From Betaproteobacteria bacterium (GTDB lineage Bacteria > Pseudomonadota > Gammaproteobacteria > Burkholderiales > Casimicrobiaceae), in NCBI GenBank assembly GCA_016192065.1, contig JACPUX010000052.1:108818-172817 (forward strand): a DNA stretch of 64,000 bases, in the 5' to 3' direction. A program made the position numbers and the translations under genes. The notes below the pieces were generated by a model. The model had not been told where the DNA came from and searched no databases. It worked only from the letters and a program-made list of their open reading frames with translations. Below are positions 30,567-41,593 of the stretch, piece after piece; positions within the stretch are counted from its first letter, which is position 1, and each line of letters begins with the position of its first letter.

Positions 30567-32903
30567 ATGCTGAACATCGAAATCGACGGCAAGGCGACAC
30601 AGGTTCCTGGGGGCTCCACGGTGATGGACGCCGCGAACCTGGTCGGCGTTTACATCCCGCACTTCTGCTATCACAAGAAGTTGTCGATTGCCGCCAACTG
30701 CCGCATGTGCCTGGTGGAAATCGAGAAAATTCCCAAACCCGTGCCGGCCTGCGCCACGCCGGTGACCGAAGGCATGAAGGTCAAGACCCAGTCCGCGGTG
30801 GCGGTCAAGGCGCAGAAATCGGTGATGGAATTCCTGCTCATCAATCACCCGCTTGACTGCCCGATCTGCGACCAGGGCGGCGAATGCCAGCTCCAGGATC
30901 TTTCCGTGGGCTATGGCGGAGACGGTTCGCGCTTCGCCGAGGCCAAACGCGTCGTGCCCGAAAAGGAGTTCGGGCCGCTGATCGATGGCAGCAACATGAC
31001 CCGCTGCATCCACTGCACGCGTTGCGTGCGCTTCGGGCAGGAAATCGCCGGCATCATGGAACTCGGGATGGGTGGCCGCGGCGAGCATTCCGAAATTCAG
31101 ACCTTCCTGGGTCAAGCGGTGACCTCCGAGCTTTCAGGCAACGTCATCGACCTATGCCCGGTGGGCGCCCTGACTTCCAAGCCGTTTCGCTTCAGCGCCC
31201 GCACCTGGGAACTGGCGCGGCGCCGGTCGGTGAGTCCACATGACAGCACTGGAGCCAATCTTCAGGTGCAGGTGATGCGCGACCGGGTGATGCGCGTGCT
31301 GCCGCTGGAAAACGAAGCGGTCAACGAATGCTGGATTGCTGATCGTGATCGTTTTTCCTATCAGGGCCTTGCCAGTGACGACCGCCTCACCACGCCCATG
31401 CTCAAGGAAGGCGGCGCCTGGCGTGTCGCGAGCTGGCAGGAGACGCTGGAGCATGTCGCCAACGGCTTGCAGAAGATCGCCGCCGAGCAGGGCGGGGCGC
31501 AAATCGGCGCTTTGGCGGCGCCCTGGGCCACGGTAGAAGAACTCTACCTGCTGCAGCGATTCGTCCATGGTCTGGGCAGCCGCAACGTCGATTTTCGCCT
31601 GCGCCAGAGCGATTTCTCCGCCGATGCCAGTCGCCAGGGTGCGCCTTGGCTGGGGATGAAGATCGCGGCCCTGTCCAAGCTCGAAAGCGCCCTGGTGGTG
31701 GGCAGTTTCTTGCGCCAGGACCATCCGCTCTTCGCCCAGCGCTTGCGCCAGGCAACGCGCAAGGGCATGCGCTTGTCGGTGATCCACGCCACCGCCGATG
31801 ATCTGCTGATGCCGGTGGCGCACCGTTTGATCGTGGCGCCATCGCAGTTGCCGCGGGCCCTGGGCGAAGTGCTGGTAGCGCTCTGTGAAGCTCGGGGTGA
31901 GCCCAAACCCGCCGGCCTGGAAGAGCTTACGCCGTCGACGAGCGCACGTGCCATGGCGGCGAGCCTTGCCGAAGGTGACCGCAAGGCGGTGCTGCTGGGT
32001 AATCTCGCCGCGCAGCATCCTCAGGCGGCGCTGCTGCAGGGGTACGCGGCCCGAATCGCCGAACTCAGCGGCGCCAGTTTTGGGTTTCTCACCGAGGGCG
32101 CCAACGGTGTGGGCGGCTACCTCGCGGGCGCCTGGCCACAAGGGCAGGGGTTGGATGCGCGGGCCATGTTGGCTGCGCCGCGCCAAGCCTATGTACTTCT
32201 GCACGCCGAACCGCAATTCGATTGCGCCGACCCGCGACAGGCTCTGGCCGCGCTGCGTGGCGCGGCGATGGTGGTGGCGATGACCCCCTTCCGGGGCGAG
32301 GCCGAGAGCTACGCCACGGTGCTGCTGCCGGTCTCGCCGTTCACCGAGACCGCAGGGACCTTCGTCAATGCCGAGGGCCGGGCGCAGAGTTTTCAAGGCG
32401 TGGTGCGCCCCCTTGGCGAGGCTCGTCCTGCCTGGAAGGTGTTGCGCGCCCTCGGGCATATGCTGGGGTACTGCGGCTTCGAGGTTGACCACCCGGAGGC
32501 CGTGCGTGACGAGGCCCTGGGTGCACCGGGCACCGATCTGGCGCCGCGCCTGGGCAACACCTTGGCGGTCCGCAGCGTGCCGGCCGCGGCGCCCAAAGGG
32601 TTGGAGCGCATCGCCGAAACTCCGCTCTATTTCTCCGACGCGCTGGTGCGCCGCGCGCCCGCCTTGCAGGCCACGGGCGAGGCCTTGACGCCGCAGGCGA
32701 GCCTGCCTGGAGCACTGCTGGAAAGCCTTGGCGCGAGCCCGGGCGAACGCCTGCGCGCGACCGCAGGCGCCGGTGCGGCGGTGCTCAAGGCGGCGCGCGA
32801 TGATCAGCTCCCCGCCAACACCGTGCGCGTGCCCTTCGGACATGAAAGCACGGCGGACCTGGGCGCGCCCGAGCAGGCGATTCAAGTGGAGCGTGCGTCA
32901 TGA
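30567..32903 (+). CDS. nuoG: NADH-quinone oxidoreductase subunit G
   Basis: 778 residues. The N-terminal [2Fe-2S] ferredoxin domain has cysteines in [21 protein letters not shown] and VPACATPV. It is followed by the [18 protein letters not shown] and [19 protein letters not shown] cluster sites. The large C-terminal molybdopterin-fold domain binds no cofactor in complex I. Its final 200 residues are Ala/Gly rich. It overlaps nuoH by 4 bp (ATGA). Confidence 0.95.
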   Translation: MLNIEIDGKATQVPGGSTVMDAANLVGVYIPHFCYHKKLSIAANCRMCLVEIEKIPKPVPACATPVTEGMKVKTQSAVAVKAQKSVMEFLLINHPLDCPICDQGGECQLQDLSVGYGGDGSRFAEAKRVVPEKEFGPLIDGSNMTRCIHCTRCVRFGQEIAGIMELGMGGRGEHSEIQTFLGQAVTSELSGNVIDLCPVGALTSKPFRFSARTWELARRRSVSPHDSTGANLQVQVMRDRVMRVLPLENEAVNECWIADRDRFSYQGLASDDRLTTPMLKEGGAWRVASWQETLEHVANGLQKIAAEQGGAQIGALAAPWATVEELYLLQRFVHGLGSRNVDFRLRQSDFSADASRQGAPWLGMKIAALSKLESALVVGSFLRQDHPLFAQRLRQATRKGMRLSVIHATADDLLMPVAHRLIVAPSQLPRALGEVLVALCEARGEPKPAGLEELTPSTSARAMAASLAEGDRKAVLLGNLAAQHPQAALLQGYAARIAELSGASFGFLTEGANGVGGYLAGAWPQGQGLDARAMLAAPRQAYVLLHAEPQFDCADPRQALAALRGAAMVVAMTPFRGEAESYATVLLPVSPFTETAGTFVNAEGRAQSFQGVVRPLGEARPAWKVLRALGHMLGYCGFEVDHPEAVRDEALGAPGTDLAPRLGNTLAVRSVPAAAPKGLERIAETPLYFSDALVRRAPALQATGEALTPQASLPGALLESLGASPGERLRATAGAGAAVLKAARDDQLPANTVRVPFGHESTADLGAPEQAIQVERAS

Positions 32904-33916
32904 AGGAGCTCGAGCTCTTTTTCGGTCCGATCTGGCCGCTGGTCTGGACCATGGTGAAAATCGTGGTGATCGTGCTGCCGCTGGTTATCGCCGTGGCCTA
33001 TCTGACCCTCGCCGAGCGCAAGATCATCGGCTACATGCAAGTGCGGATCGGCCCCAACCGGGTCGGCCCTTTCGGCCTGTTGCAGCCGTTCGCCGACACC
33101 TTCAAGCTGATGTTCAAGGAGATCGTCATCCCTTCGGGGGCGAACAAGTACCTGTTCATCATCGCGCCGGTCCTGTCCATCATGCCGGCGATCGGCGCCT
33201 GGGCGGTGGTGCCTTTTGGGCCCGAACTGGTGGTGGCCGACGTCAATGCGGGTCTGCTGTACATCATGGCCATCACGTCGATGGGCGTGTATGGCGTGAT
33301 CCTGGCCGGCTGGGCCTCGAACTCGAAGTACGCTTTTCTCGGCTGCATGCGCTCGGCCGCGCAGATTGTCTCCTACGAACTGGCCATGGGCTTCGCCCTG
33401 GTTGGCGTGCTGATGGCGGCCAACTCGCTCAATCTGGGCGAGATCGTCAAGGGCCAGGAGGGCGGCCTCCACCATTGGTACTGGCTGCCCTTGCTGCCGA
33501 TGTTCCTGATCTATGTCATCGCCGGCGTGGCTGAAACCAATCGCCACCCCTTCGATCTGGCGGAAGGGGAGTCGGAGATCGTCGCCGGTTTCCACGTCGA
33601 GTACTCCGGCATCACCTTCGCGGTCTTCTTCTTGGCCGAGTACGCCAACATGATCCTGATCGCGACTCTCGCGTCGATCATGTTCCTGGGGGGCTGGCTG
33701 TCGCCCATCCCCGCCCTGCCCGACGGATTCATCTGGCTCGCCGCCAAGGTGTCCTTCGTGCTGTTCTTCTTCCTCTGGATTCGCGCCACCTTTCCGCGCT
33801 ATCGCTATGACCAGTTGATGCGCCTGGGCTGGAAGATCTTCATTCCCATCACCCTGATCTGGATCATTTTCCTGGGCGTGATGATGCAGACGCCGCTGGC
33901 GCATCTGTTCCATTGA
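32900..33916 (+). CDS. nuoH: NADH-quinone oxidoreductase subunit H
   Basis: 338 residues, eight-helix subunit that forms much of the quinone chamber. Conserved loops are [33 protein letters not shown] near residues 38-70 and [27 protein letters not shown] near residues 210-236. It ends [13 protein letters not shown]. Coupled to nuoG by an ATGA overlap; 13 bp before nuoI. Confidence 0.97.
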   Translation: MKELELFFGPIWPLVWTMVKIVVIVLPLVIAVAYLTLAERKIIGYMQVRIGPNRVGPFGLLQPFADTFKLMFKEIVIPSGANKYLFIIAPVLSIMPAIGAWAVVPFGPELVVADVNAGLLYIMAITSMGVYGVILAGWASNSKYAFLGCMRSAAQIVSYELAMGFALVGVLMAANSLNLGEIVKGQEGGLHHWYWLPLLPMFLIYVIAGVAETNRHPFDLAEGESEIVAGFHVEYSGITFAVFFLAEYANMILIATLASIMFLGGWLSPIPALPDGFIWLAAKVSFVLFFFLWIRATFPRYRYDQLMRLGWKIFIPITLIWIIFLGVMMQTPLAHLFH

Positions 33917-33929
33917 CCGAGACATCACC

Positions 33930-34421
33930 ATGGTTTCCACGATTCGCCACTGGTTCAAGAGCTTTCTGCTGATCGAGCTCTGGCAGGGCCTGATGGTTAC
34001 GGGGCGGCACCTCTTCGTGCGCAAGATCACGGTGCAGTACCCGGAAGAGAAGACGCCCCAGTCCAACCGCTTTCGCGGCCTGCACGCGCTGCGCCGTTAT
34101 CCCAACGGCGAAGAGCGCTGCATCGCCTGCAAGCTGTGCGAGGCGGTCTGCCCGGCCATGGCCATCACCATCGAGTCGGCCGAGCGCGCCGATGGCACGC
34201 GCCGCACCACCCGTTACGACATCGATCTCACCAAGTGCATTTTTTGCGGCTTCTGCGAGGAAGCCTGCCCGGTCGATGCCATCGTCGAAACCCGCGTGCT
34301 GGAGTACCACGGCGAGAAGCGCGGCGATCTCTACTACACCAAGGAAATGCTGCTCGCCGTGGGCGAGCGCCACGAGGAGCAAATCGCGCGCGACCGCGCG
34401 TTGGACGCGAAGTATCGCTGA
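33930..34421 (+). CDS. nuoI: NADH-quinone oxidoreductase subunit I
   Basis: 163 residues, 2x[4Fe-4S] ferredoxin that hands electrons to N2. The two ligand sets are [12 protein letters not shown] and [12 protein letters not shown], at about residues 64 and 103. An amphipathic N-terminal helix anchors it to the membrane arm. A 120-bp gap follows before nuoJ, longer than other spacings in this operon. Confidence 0.97.
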   Translation: MVSTIRHWFKSFLLIELWQGLMVTGRHLFVRKITVQYPEEKTPQSNRFRGLHALRRYPNGEERCIACKLCEAVCPAMAITIESAERADGTRRTTRYDIDLTKCIFCGFCEEACPVDAIVETRVLEYHGEKRGDLYYTKEMLLAVGERHEEQIARDRALDAKYR

Positions 34422-34541
34422 TGGCGCCCAGGTGGGCGAATTCGAGGGAACAGGCTAGAGGAAGAATCGAGCGCGGGAATACCGGTGGTCCGGGCGGGGC
34501 GGCAAACGCTCCCGCCACACGGCGACTCGCGGAGAACGGCT

Positions 34542-35174
34542 ATGGAATTCAAGACCTTCATTTTCTACTGGTTCGCGCTGGTGCTGCTGTTCGGTGCCCT
34601 GCGCGTCATCACCTGCCGCAACCCGGTGCATGCGGCGATGTGGCTGGTGCTTTGCTTTTTCACCGCCGCCGGCGTGTGGCTGCTGCTGCACGCCGAGTTC
34701 CTGGCAATTACCCTGGTGCTGGTGTACGTCGGCGCGGTGATGGTCCTGTTCCTGTTCGTGATCATGATGCTCGACGTCAATCTCCTGAAACTCAAGGAGA
34801 ACTTCCGCAGCTACTGGCCGGTGGGGGCGATGGTAGGGGTGCTGGTCGCCTTCGAGATGGCCTCCATCCTTTTCGTCGCCTATGACCGCGCGCCTGCCGC
34901 CGTGGCCCCGGAGCACGGCGCCGATTACAGCAATACCCGCGAGCTGGGCTTGCTGCTCTACACCGAGTATGTGTACGCCTTCGAAATTGCCGCGGTACTC
35001 TTGCTGGTGGCAATCGTCGCCGCGATCGCACTGACCTATCGGCGTCGCAAGGGCGTGCGCCAGCAGGATGTGGGCGAGCAGGTGCGGGTCAAGAAGGGCG
35101 ACCGCCTGCGCCTGATCAAAGTGCCCACCGAACCAGCCGCCGAGGCGGCCAAGCCCGGCGACGCCGCCGCCTGA
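34542..35174 (+). CDS. nuoJ: NADH-quinone oxidoreductase subunit J
   Basis: 210 residues, five membrane helices. The segment [26 protein letters not shown] near residues 50-75 includes the pi-bulge helix that changes shape during turnover. The C-terminal 45 residues are a charged extension ([22 protein letters not shown]) usual in betaproteobacteria. The start MEFKTFIF at 34542 follows GCGGAGA. A longer frame from 34485 has no ribosome-binding site. Confidence 0.94.
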   Translation: MEFKTFIFYWFALVLLFGALRVITCRNPVHAAMWLVLCFFTAAGVWLLLHAEFLAITLVLVYVGAVMVLFLFVIMMLDVNLLKLKENFRSYWPVGAMVGVLVAFEMASILFVAYDRAPAAVAPEHGADYSNTRELGLLLYTEYVYAFEIAAVLLLVAIVAAIALTYRRRKGVRQQDVGEQVRVKKGDRLRLIKVPTEPAAEAAKPGDAAA

Positions 35175-35193
35175 TCCGCCAGGGAGAAGAATC

Positions 35194-35514
35194 TTGCCCG
35201 CACTGATGCCGATTTCCTTGTCCCACTACCTGGTGCTGGGCGCCCTGCTCTTCGCCATCAGCGTGGTGGGTATCTTCCTCAATCGCCGCAACCTGATCAT
35301 TTTGCTGATGGCGATCGAGTTGATGCTTCTGGCGGTGAATCTCAATTTCGTCGCTTTCTCGCACTTCCTGGGTGACCCCGCCGGCCAGGTCTTCGTGTTC
35401 TTCATTCTCACCGTGGCCGCGGCGGAATCGGCGATCGGCCTGGCGATTCTGGTGGTGCTGTTCCGCAATATCGGCGGCATCGACGTGAACGAACTCGGCA
35501 GCCTCAAGGGTTGA
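35194..35514 (+). CDS. nuoK: NADH-quinone oxidoreductase subunit K
   Basis: 106 residues, three helices. It has the antiporter-like conserved Glu in [16 protein letters not shown] and another in [13 protein letters not shown]. The TTG at 35194 is preferred as start because GGAG lies exactly seven bases upstream. The ATG at 35206, which gives the usual 102 residues, would leave that Shine-Dalgarno 19 bases away. Its stop overlaps the nuoL ATG by one base. Confidence 0.94.
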   Translation: MPALMPISLSHYLVLGALLFAISVVGIFLNRRNLIILLMAIELMLLAVNLNFVAFSHFLGDPAGQVFVFFILTVAAAESAIGLAILVVLFRNIGGIDVNELGSLKG

Positions 35515-37526
35515 TGATGTCGGCGATGGAAAAACTCTACCTTCTAGCTGCTCTGGCGCCCCTCGCCGGATCGATTCTCGCGGGCCTCTTCGGCAAGCAG
35601 CTCGGCCGCCAGCCTTCGGCCTGGATTTGCATCCTGAGCGTGGCGGTTTCCTTCGTGGCCTCGGCGCTGATCTTCCAGGATGTGTTGGCCGGGCGGCTCT
35701 ACAACGGCACCGTCTATACCTGGTTGGTCTCGGGATCGGCGGCATTCAACGTCGGCTTCCTGATCGATCAGCTCACCGTCACCATGATGCTGGTGGTGAC
35801 CTTCGTTTCGCTCATGGTGCATATCTATACCATTGGTTACATGGCCGACGACGACGGCTACCAGCGCTTCTTCAGCTACATCTCGTTGTTCACTTTTTCG
35901 ATGATGATGCTGGTGATGGCCAACAACTTCGTCCAGCTCTTCTTCGGTTGGGAGGCGGTGGGCCTGGTGTCCTATCTCCTGATCGGCTTCTGGTACAAAC
36001 GTCCCACCGCGATCTACGCCAACCTCAAGGCGTTTCTGGTCAACCGAGTGGGCGACTTCGGCTTTCTGCTGGGCATCGGCCTGATCCTGGCGCATTTCGG
36101 CACGCTGGAATACAAGACCGTGTTCATGTTCGCGCCGCAAGTGGCCGGCTCCACCATCAACATCCTCGGCGATCAGCAGTGGTCGCTGATGACGGTGATC
36201 TGCATCTGCCTGTTCATCGGCGCCATGGGCAAATCGGCACAAGTGCCCCTGCACGTCTGGCTACCCGATTCGATGGAAGGCCCGACGCCGATCTCGGCGC
36301 TGATCCACGCCGCCACCATGGTCACGGCTGGGATTTTCATGGTCTCGCGCATGTCGCCTCTGTTCGAACTCTCCGACACCGCGCTTTCGGTGGTCCTGGT
36401 GATCGGCGCCATCACCGCGCTATTCATGGGTTTCCTGGGCATCGTTCAAAACGACATCAAGCGCGTGGTGGCGTATTCAACTTTGTCGCAATTAGGCTAC
36501 ATGACCGTGGCACTCGGCGCTTCGGCCTATTCGGTGGCGATCTTCCATCTCATGACCCACGCCTTCTTCAAGGCGCTCCTGTTCCTGGCCGCCGGCTCGG
36601 TGATCATCGGCGTGCATCATAACCAGGACATCCGCCACATGGGCGGTCTGTGGAAGTACATGAAGATCACCTGGTTCACGTCGCTGGTCGGCTCGCTGGC
36701 CTTGATCGGCACACCGTTCTTCGCCGGGTTCTATTCCAAGGACTCGATCATCGAAGCGGTCAAGCATTCCACGCTTCCCGGCTCGGGTTTCGCCTATTTC
36801 GCCGTGGTCGCGGGCGTGTTCGTCACTGCCTTCTATTCCTTCCGCATGTATTTCCTGGTCTTCCATGGCAAAGAGCGGTTTGACCAGGGCCACGAAGGTC
36901 ACGGGCACGACCAGCACGCCCAGGACGCGCACCACGGGCACGGCGGCAAACCGCACGAGTCGCCCTGGGTCGTAACGGTGCCCTTGGTGCTCTTGATGAT
37001 TCCCTCGGTGGTGATCGGCTATCTGACCATCCAGCCCATGCTTTTCGGCGGCTACTTCGGTGATGCTATTGCGGTGCAGCCCCACCACCCGGCGATGAAA
37101 GAGCTCGCGGCCGAGTTCCACGGCCCGATCGCCATGGGCCTGCACGCCTTTACCACGCTGCCTTTCCTCTTTGCTCTGGCCGGGGTGGTGCTGGCCTGGT
37201 ATCTCTATCTCAAGCGCCCCGATCTGCCCGGGCGCATCCGCAGGACAGTGGCGGGCGTCTACACTTTGCTCGACAACAAGTACTACTTCGACCGCTTCAA
37301 TGACTGGTTCTTCGCCGGCGGCGCCCGCAAGTTCGGCAGCCTGCTCTCGCGCGGGGGCGATCGGGCGCTGATCGACGGACTCATGGTCAACGGCTCGGCG
37401 AAGCTGGTCGGACTGTCGGCCGCGGTAATCCGCTACATGCAAACCGGTTGTTTGTATCACTACGCCTTCGCCATGGTGCTGGGTGTCTTCGCCTATTTGT
37501 TCTGGCGCTTCTTCTCCAAGTTCTGA
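35514..37526 (+). CDS. nuoL: NADH-quinone oxidoreductase subunit L
   Basis: 670 residues, largest proton-pumping subunit, related to Mrp antiporters. Conserved stretches are FFGWEAVGLVSYLLIGFWY, GAMGKSAQVPLHVWLPDSMEGPTPISALIHAATMV and the long C-terminal lateral helix region. A histidine-rich loop (HEGHGHDQHAQDAHHGHGG) near residues 462-480 could bind metal; comparable loops occur in other betaproteobacterial NuoL proteins. It starts at the ATG at 35514 overlapping the nuoK stop. Confidence 0.96.
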   Translation: MMSAMEKLYLLAALAPLAGSILAGLFGKQLGRQPSAWICILSVAVSFVASALIFQDVLAGRLYNGTVYTWLVSGSAAFNVGFLIDQLTVTMMLVVTFVSLMVHIYTIGYMADDDGYQRFFSYISLFTFSMMMLVMANNFVQLFFGWEAVGLVSYLLIGFWYKRPTAIYANLKAFLVNRVGDFGFLLGIGLILAHFGTLEYKTVFMFAPQVAGSTINILGDQQWSLMTVICICLFIGAMGKSAQVPLHVWLPDSMEGPTPISALIHAATMVTAGIFMVSRMSPLFELSDTALSVVLVIGAITALFMGFLGIVQNDIKRVVAYSTLSQLGYMTVALGASAYSVAIFHLMTHAFFKALLFLAAGSVIIGVHHNQDIRHMGGLWKYMKITWFTSLVGSLALIGTPFFAGFYSKDSIIEAVKHSTLPGSGFAYFAVVAGVFVTAFYSFRMYFLVFHGKERFDQGHEGHGHDQHAQDAHHGHGGKPHESPWVVTVPLVLLMIPSVVIGYLTIQPMLFGGYFGDAIAVQPHHPAMKELAAEFHGPIAMGLHAFTTLPFLFALAGVVLAWYLYLKRPDLPGRIRRTVAGVYTLLDNKYYFDRFNDWFFAGGARKFGSLLSRGGDRALIDGLMVNGSAKLVGLSAAVIRYMQTGCLYHYAFAMVLGVFAYLFWRFFSKF

Positions 37527-37530
37527 TCGC

Positions 37531-39012
37531 ATGACTGCCTATCTCTTGAGCCTTACCATCTGGGTGCCGATCGCCTTCGGCGTGCTGGTGCTCGCCCTGG
37601 GCCGCGGCGGCAATGCGCAATTGGGCCGGCTGCTCGCCTTGGTCGGATCGCTGGCCGGGTTCGCGGTGGCGGTGCCGCTCTACAGTGGCTTCAACGCCGG
37701 CACCAGCGCCATGCAGTTCGTCGAGCTCACGCCCTGGATCCCTGCCTTCAACATCAATTACCACTTGGGTGTGGATGGCATTTCGGTGCTGTTCGTGCTG
37801 CTGAACAGCTTCGTTACGGTGCTGGTCGTCTGGGCCGGCTGGGAAGTGATCAAGGACAAGACGGCGCAATACATGGCCGCTTTTCTGATCATGTCGGGGC
37901 TCATCAACGGCGTGTTTGCCGCCGTCGATGCCATGCTGTTCTATGTTTTCTTCGAGGCCATGCTGATTCCGATGTATCTCATCATTGGCGTCTGGGGCGG
38001 CCCGAACCGCGTTTACGCGGCACTCAAGTTCTTTCTCTACACCTTGCTGGGGTCGTTGCTGATGCTGGTGGCGCTGCTCTACCTCTATCGCGTCAGCGGT
38101 GGCAGCTTCGAACTCGCCCGGTACTACCAAGTGCCGCTGTCGATGACCGCGCAGGTGCTGCTGTTCATCGCCTTCTTCCTCGCTTTCGCGGTGAAGGTGC
38201 CGATGTGGCCGGTGCATACCTGGCTGCCCGACGCCCACGTCGAGGCGCCCACCGGCGGTTCGGTGGTGCTGGCGGCGATCACCCTGAAGATCGGGGCCTA
38301 CGGCTTCCTGCGCTTCATTCTGCCGATCGTGCCCGACGCCAGCCACTACTTGGCGGGCTTCGTGATCACCTTGTCGCTCATCGCCGTGGTCTATATCGGC
38401 TTGGTCGCCCTGGTGCAGACCGACATGAAGAAGCTGATCGCCTACTCCTCGATCGCCCACATGGGCTTCGTCACCTTGGGCTTCTTCATCTTCAGCCCGC
38501 TGGGAATGGAGGGCGGATTGGTGCAAATGCTCTCGCACGGCTTCGTCTCGGCCGCCATGTTCCTGTGCGTGGGGGTGATGTATGACCGCATGCACAGCCG
38601 CATGATCGCCGATTACGGTGGCGTGGTGAATGTGATGCCCAAGTTCGCCGCCTTCTTCATGCTCTTCGCCATGGCCAACGCCGGCCTGCCGGCCACCTCG
38701 GGTTTCGTGGGGGAATTCATGGTCATTCTGGCGGCGGTGAAGTTCAATTTTTGGATCGCCCTGGCCGCGGCAACCACGCTCATCACTGGTGCCGCGTACA
38801 CGCTCTGGATGTACAAGCGGGTGATCTTTGGCGACATCAGCAACCCGCAGGTGTCGGAGATGTCCGACCTTTCCCGGCGCGAATTCTGGCTGCTGGCGGT
38901 GGTGGCGCTGTGTGTATTGGGCATGGGGCTTTATCCCGCGCCCTTCACGGAAGTGATGCATACCTCGGTCCGCGATCTGCTGGAGCACGCGGCCAAGTCG
39001 AAGCTCTTGTAA
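37531..39012 (+). CDS. nuoM: NADH-quinone oxidoreductase subunit M
   Basis: 493 residues, antiporter-like proton-pumping subunit. Key segments are [18 protein letters not shown], with the conserved Glu near residue 145, [34 protein letters not shown] near residue 235, and [13 protein letters not shown] near residue 310. It starts MTAYLLSL at 37531, four bases after the nuoL stop. A frame starting at 37483 inside nuoL is rejected. Confidence 0.97.
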   Translation: MTAYLLSLTIWVPIAFGVLVLALGRGGNAQLGRLLALVGSLAGFAVAVPLYSGFNAGTSAMQFVELTPWIPAFNINYHLGVDGISVLFVLLNSFVTVLVVWAGWEVIKDKTAQYMAAFLIMSGLINGVFAAVDAMLFYVFFEAMLIPMYLIIGVWGGPNRVYAALKFFLYTLLGSLLMLVALLYLYRVSGGSFELARYYQVPLSMTAQVLLFIAFFLAFAVKVPMWPVHTWLPDAHVEAPTGGSVVLAAITLKIGAYGFLRFILPIVPDASHYLAGFVITLSLIAVVYIGLVALVQTDMKKLIAYSSIAHMGFVTLGFFIFSPLGMEGGLVQMLSHGFVSAAMFLCVGVMYDRMHSRMIADYGGVVNVMPKFAAFFMLFAMANAGLPATSGFVGEFMVILAAVKFNFWIALAAATTLITGAAYTLWMYKRVIFGDISNPQVSEMSDLSRREFWLLAVVALCVLGMGLYPAPFTEVMHTSVRDLLEHAAKSKLL

Positions 39013-39025
39013 GGAATTGCCGGTG

Positions 39026-40471
39026 ATGAATTTCGCGGTTCCCAACCTCTACGCCGTCGCGCCCGAGATCTTCCTGCTCGGTGCGGTGCTCGCCATCCTG
39101 GTGGTCGATCTTTTCCTCAGCGACGGGCGACGCCACGTGAGCTATTGGCTGACCCAGGCCGCGCTGGCCGGGGCCTTTCTCGTAACCCTGGGCACCAGCG
39201 AATACAAGAGCGTGCATACCTTCAGCAACATGGTGGTGGACGACCAGCTCGCCGATCTTTTGAAGCTGTGCTGCTATCTCTCGGTGTCGCTGGTGCTTTT
39301 TTACTCCCGCGACTACCTCAGCGATCGCGGCCTGTTCCGGGGCGAGTTTTTCGTGCTGGCGTTGTTTGGCCTCCTCGGCATGATGTTCATGATTTCGGCC
39401 AACAACCTGCTGATCCTGTACCTGGGACTGGAGGTGATGAGCCTCGCCATGTATGCCATGATCGCCTTGCGCCGCGATTCGCGCCCCGCGGTCGAGGCGG
39501 CGATGAAGTACTTCGTGCTCGGGGCGTTGGCCTCGGGCCTCTTGCTCTACGGCATGTCGATGATCTATGGTGCTACCGGATCGCTCGACCTCAACAAGAT
39601 CGCGTACGCTATTTTCGCCCGCCAGGCCAATGGCATGGTGCTGGTATTCGGCTTGGTGTTCCTGGTTTCCGGAATCGCCTTCAAGCTGGGCGCGGTTCCC
39701 TATCACATGTGGGTGCCCGACGTGTATCAGGGAGCACCCACCGCGGTGACGCTCTTCATCGGTTCGGCGCCGAAGATCGCCGCTTTCGCGTTCGTCATTC
39801 GCCTGTTGGTGTTCGGCTTGCAGCCGGTGGTGGGTGAGTGGCACATGATGCTGGTGATCCTCGCCGTGCTTTCCATGGTGATCGGCAACCTCACCGCGAT
39901 CGCCCAGACCAACCTCAAGCGCATGCTGGCCTACTCGACCATCGCCAACATGGGTTTCATGCTGCTGGGGGTGCTGGCCGGCAATCCGCAGGGCTACAGC
40001 GCGGCGCTGTTCTACACCGTGGCCTATGTGCTGGCGACCCTGGCTTCCTTCGGCATGATCCTGCTGCTTTCGCGCCAGGGTTTCGAGGCCGAAGAGCTTG
40101 ATGACCTGAAAGGCCTCAACGATCGCAGCCCCTGGTACGCCTTCGTCATGTTGCTGGTGATGTTCTCGCTCGCCGGTATTCCGCCGACCATTGGTTTCTA
40201 CGCCAAGCTGCAAGTGATCTCCGCGGTGGTCAACATCGGCTATATCTGGCTTGCCGTGGTGGCAGTGGTGGCCTCGCTGATCGGCGCTTTCTACTACCTT
40301 CGGGTGATCAAGCTGATGTATTTCGATCGGGCGGCCGACCAAGCGCCGATCTTGGCGCGGGGCGACTCGCGCGTGCTCTTGAGCCTCAACGGACTGGCCT
40401 TGCTGGGCCTCGGCATCCTGCCGGGCGGCCTGATGTACGTCTGCACACGGGCGCTCGAAATGTCTTTTTAG
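39026..40471 (+). CDS. nuoN: NADH-quinone oxidoreductase subunit N
   Basis: 481 residues, third antiporter-like subunit and last of the operon. Conserved segments are [65 protein letters not shown] and [14 protein letters not shown]. The ATG at 39026 gives the family start [19 protein letters not shown], with AAGGA ten bases upstream. A TTG at 39017 is possible. It completes an uninterrupted set of 14 nuo genes. Confidence 0.96.
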   Translation: MNFAVPNLYAVAPEIFLLGAVLAILVVDLFLSDGRRHVSYWLTQAALAGAFLVTLGTSEYKSVHTFSNMVVDDQLADLLKLCCYLSVSLVLFYSRDYLSDRGLFRGEFFVLALFGLLGMMFMISANNLLILYLGLEVMSLAMYAMIALRRDSRPAVEAAMKYFVLGALASGLLLYGMSMIYGATGSLDLNKIAYAIFARQANGMVLVFGLVFLVSGIAFKLGAVPYHMWVPDVYQGAPTAVTLFIGSAPKIAAFAFVIRLLVFGLQPVVGEWHMMLVILAVLSMVIGNLTAIAQTNLKRMLAYSTIANMGFMLLGVLAGNPQGYSAALFYTVAYVLATLASFGMILLLSRQGFEAEELDDLKGLNDRSPWYAFVMLLVMFSLAGIPPTIGFYAKLQVISAVVNIGYIWLAVVAVVASLIGAFYYLRVIKLMYFDRAADQAPILARGDSRVLLSLNGLALLGLGILPGGLMYVCTRALEMSF

Positions 40472-40500
40472 GGTTTGCACAGCGCCGATCGCGGCCGTCT

Positions 40501-40562
40501 CACCGGCGCACACCGGCATCCAGTGAGCCGAAGGTCGTGGATTCCGGTTTTCGCCTAAACCG
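40501..40562. repeat. remnant of a common intergenic repeat
   Basis: CACCGGCATCCAGTG followed by GTGGATTCCGGTTTTCGCC resembles the ATTCCGG...CACCGGCATCCAG family that is scattered through many beta- and gammaproteobacterial genomes. It is degenerate and lies in the 230-bp gap between convergent nuoN and ahpC. Confidence 0.4.
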
Positions 40563-40659
40563 CGAATGCTGCATTGCTCAGCAACTAAAGCTCCGGGAGG
40601 GTCACCTCTACCCCTTCCCCAAAGGGGCGGCCATCGCCTCCGCAGGCGGCGTGGGGGAC

Positions 40660-40692
40660 GCCCCGCGCCCCGAGGCGGCGGGGGCACGGGGC
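40660..40692. terminator. 12-bp GC hairpin between nuoN and ahpC
   Basis: GCCCCGCGCCCC (40660) pairs with GGGGCACGGGGC (40681) with one mismatch and a nine-base loop. It begins 10 bp past the ahpC stop and is the strongest structure in the gap. It has no T-tract, so intrinsic termination is uncertain. Confidence 0.45.
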
Positions 40693-40701
40693 TTCTCCAA
40701 C

Positions 40702-41271
40702 TCAGATCTTGCCCACCAGGTCCGGGGAAGGCACCAGGGTCTTGGCGCCTTCGCGCCACTTGGCCGGGCACACTTCGCCGGGATGTTCGGCCACGTACTG
40801 CGCGGCCTTTACCTTGCGCAGCAATTCCGCGGCGTCGCGGCCGATCCCGCCGGCGTTGATCTCGATGATCTGAATGCGGCCCGTCGGGTCGATCACGAAA
40901 GTACCCCGTTCGGCCAATCCAGCCTCTTCGATCATCACACCGAAGTTGCGACAGATGCGTCCGGTAGGGTCGCCCACCATGGGAAAGCGGATGCGCTTGA
41001 TGGTCTCGGAACTGTCATGCCAGGCCATGTGGGCGAAATGGGTGTCGGTGGAAACGGCATAAATCTGCACCCCGAGCTTCTGGAACTCGGCGTAGTGGTC
41101 GGCCAGGTCCCCCAACTCGGTGGGGCAGACAAAGGTGAAGTCCGCGGGATAGAAGAACACCACCGACCACTTGCCCTTGAGTGAGGCTTCGGTGAGTTCA
41201 GGAAACTCCCCGTTGTGGAAGGCGGTTGCCTTGAAGGGGAGGATCTCCGTGTTGATCAGCGAGGTGTTCAT
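40702..41271 (-). CDS. ahpC: alkyl hydroperoxide reductase subunit C, 2-Cys peroxiredoxin
   Basis: 189 residues. The peroxidatic Cys is in [13 protein letters not shown] near residue 49 and the resolving Cys in [15 protein letters not shown] near the C-terminus, so it is the typical 2-Cys AhpC of E. coli type. It reduces peroxides with AhpF or another thiol donor. No ahpF is adjacent. The start [13 protein letters not shown] at 41271 has AGGAGA upstream. Single gene, convergent with nuoN. Confidence 0.96.
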   Translation of the reverse strand: MNTSLINTEILPFKATAFHNGEFPELTEASLKGKWSVVFFYPADFTFVCPTELGDLADHYAEFQKLGVQIYAVSTDTHFAHMAWHDSSETIKRIRFPMVGDPTGRICRNFGVMIEEAGLAERGTFVIDPTGRIQIIEINAGGIGRDAAELLRKVKAAQYVAEHPGEVCPAKWREGAKTLVPSPDLVGKI

Positions 41272-41313
41272 GTTGCGTTCTCCTGTGAGGTCGAAATCAA
41301 GACTGCGGAGTGG

Positions 41314-41379
41314 ATTGTAGGGGGCAATCCATGATCTATCCAATTGATTGTTACAACGGTAGGGATAGGGACGGGCTAT
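41314..41379 (-). promoter_or_regulatory. ahpC promoter with possible OxyR half-site
   Basis: On the minus strand, TTGGAT (41343-41338) and TACAAT (41319-41314) are spaced 18 bp, giving a start point near 41307 and a ~36-nt leader. Twenty-two bases upstream of the -35 is ATAG-N7-CTAT (41365-41379), one half of the four-part OxyR consensus, in a position suited to activation. The other half is not visible, so OxyR control is tentative. Confidence 0.45.
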
Positions 41380-41481
41380 GGCAAATTTCGGCGATCGAGT
41401 AAACACGGCCTGTGCCGATCGTCGGCGCGGTGCGGGGCGGCCTCGGTCCAACAAGTGACTTGGCCGAGGCTCCGGAGTTGC

Positions 41482-41510
41482 TTGGCTGGGATTACGGTTT
41501 GCCCTAATAT
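41482..41510 (+). promoter_or_regulatory. promoter upstream of lutABC
   Basis: TTGGCT (41482-41487) and TAATAT (41505-41510) with a 17-bp spacer, about 77 bp before the lutA ATG. It is the only reasonable sigma-70-like pair in this part of the 322-bp ahpC-lutA gap. Confidence 0.5.
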
Positions 41511-41593
41511 GGGCCAGGCCGCCGCGGCGCTTAGAATGTCACCTGCGGCGGCGGGTCGCGGGTGCGCGCCGCTCATTGCGTGGAGGGAGCACA

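Noticed and set aside
37387..40771. Two long minus-strand frames opposite nuoM and nuoN
   Set aside because: His-, Glu- and Gln-rich shadows of the hydrophobic NuoM and NuoN coding strand.
40537..41184. Plus-strand gene overlapping ahpC
   Set aside because: Antisense to a full-length AhpC with both catalytic cysteines; no family similarity.
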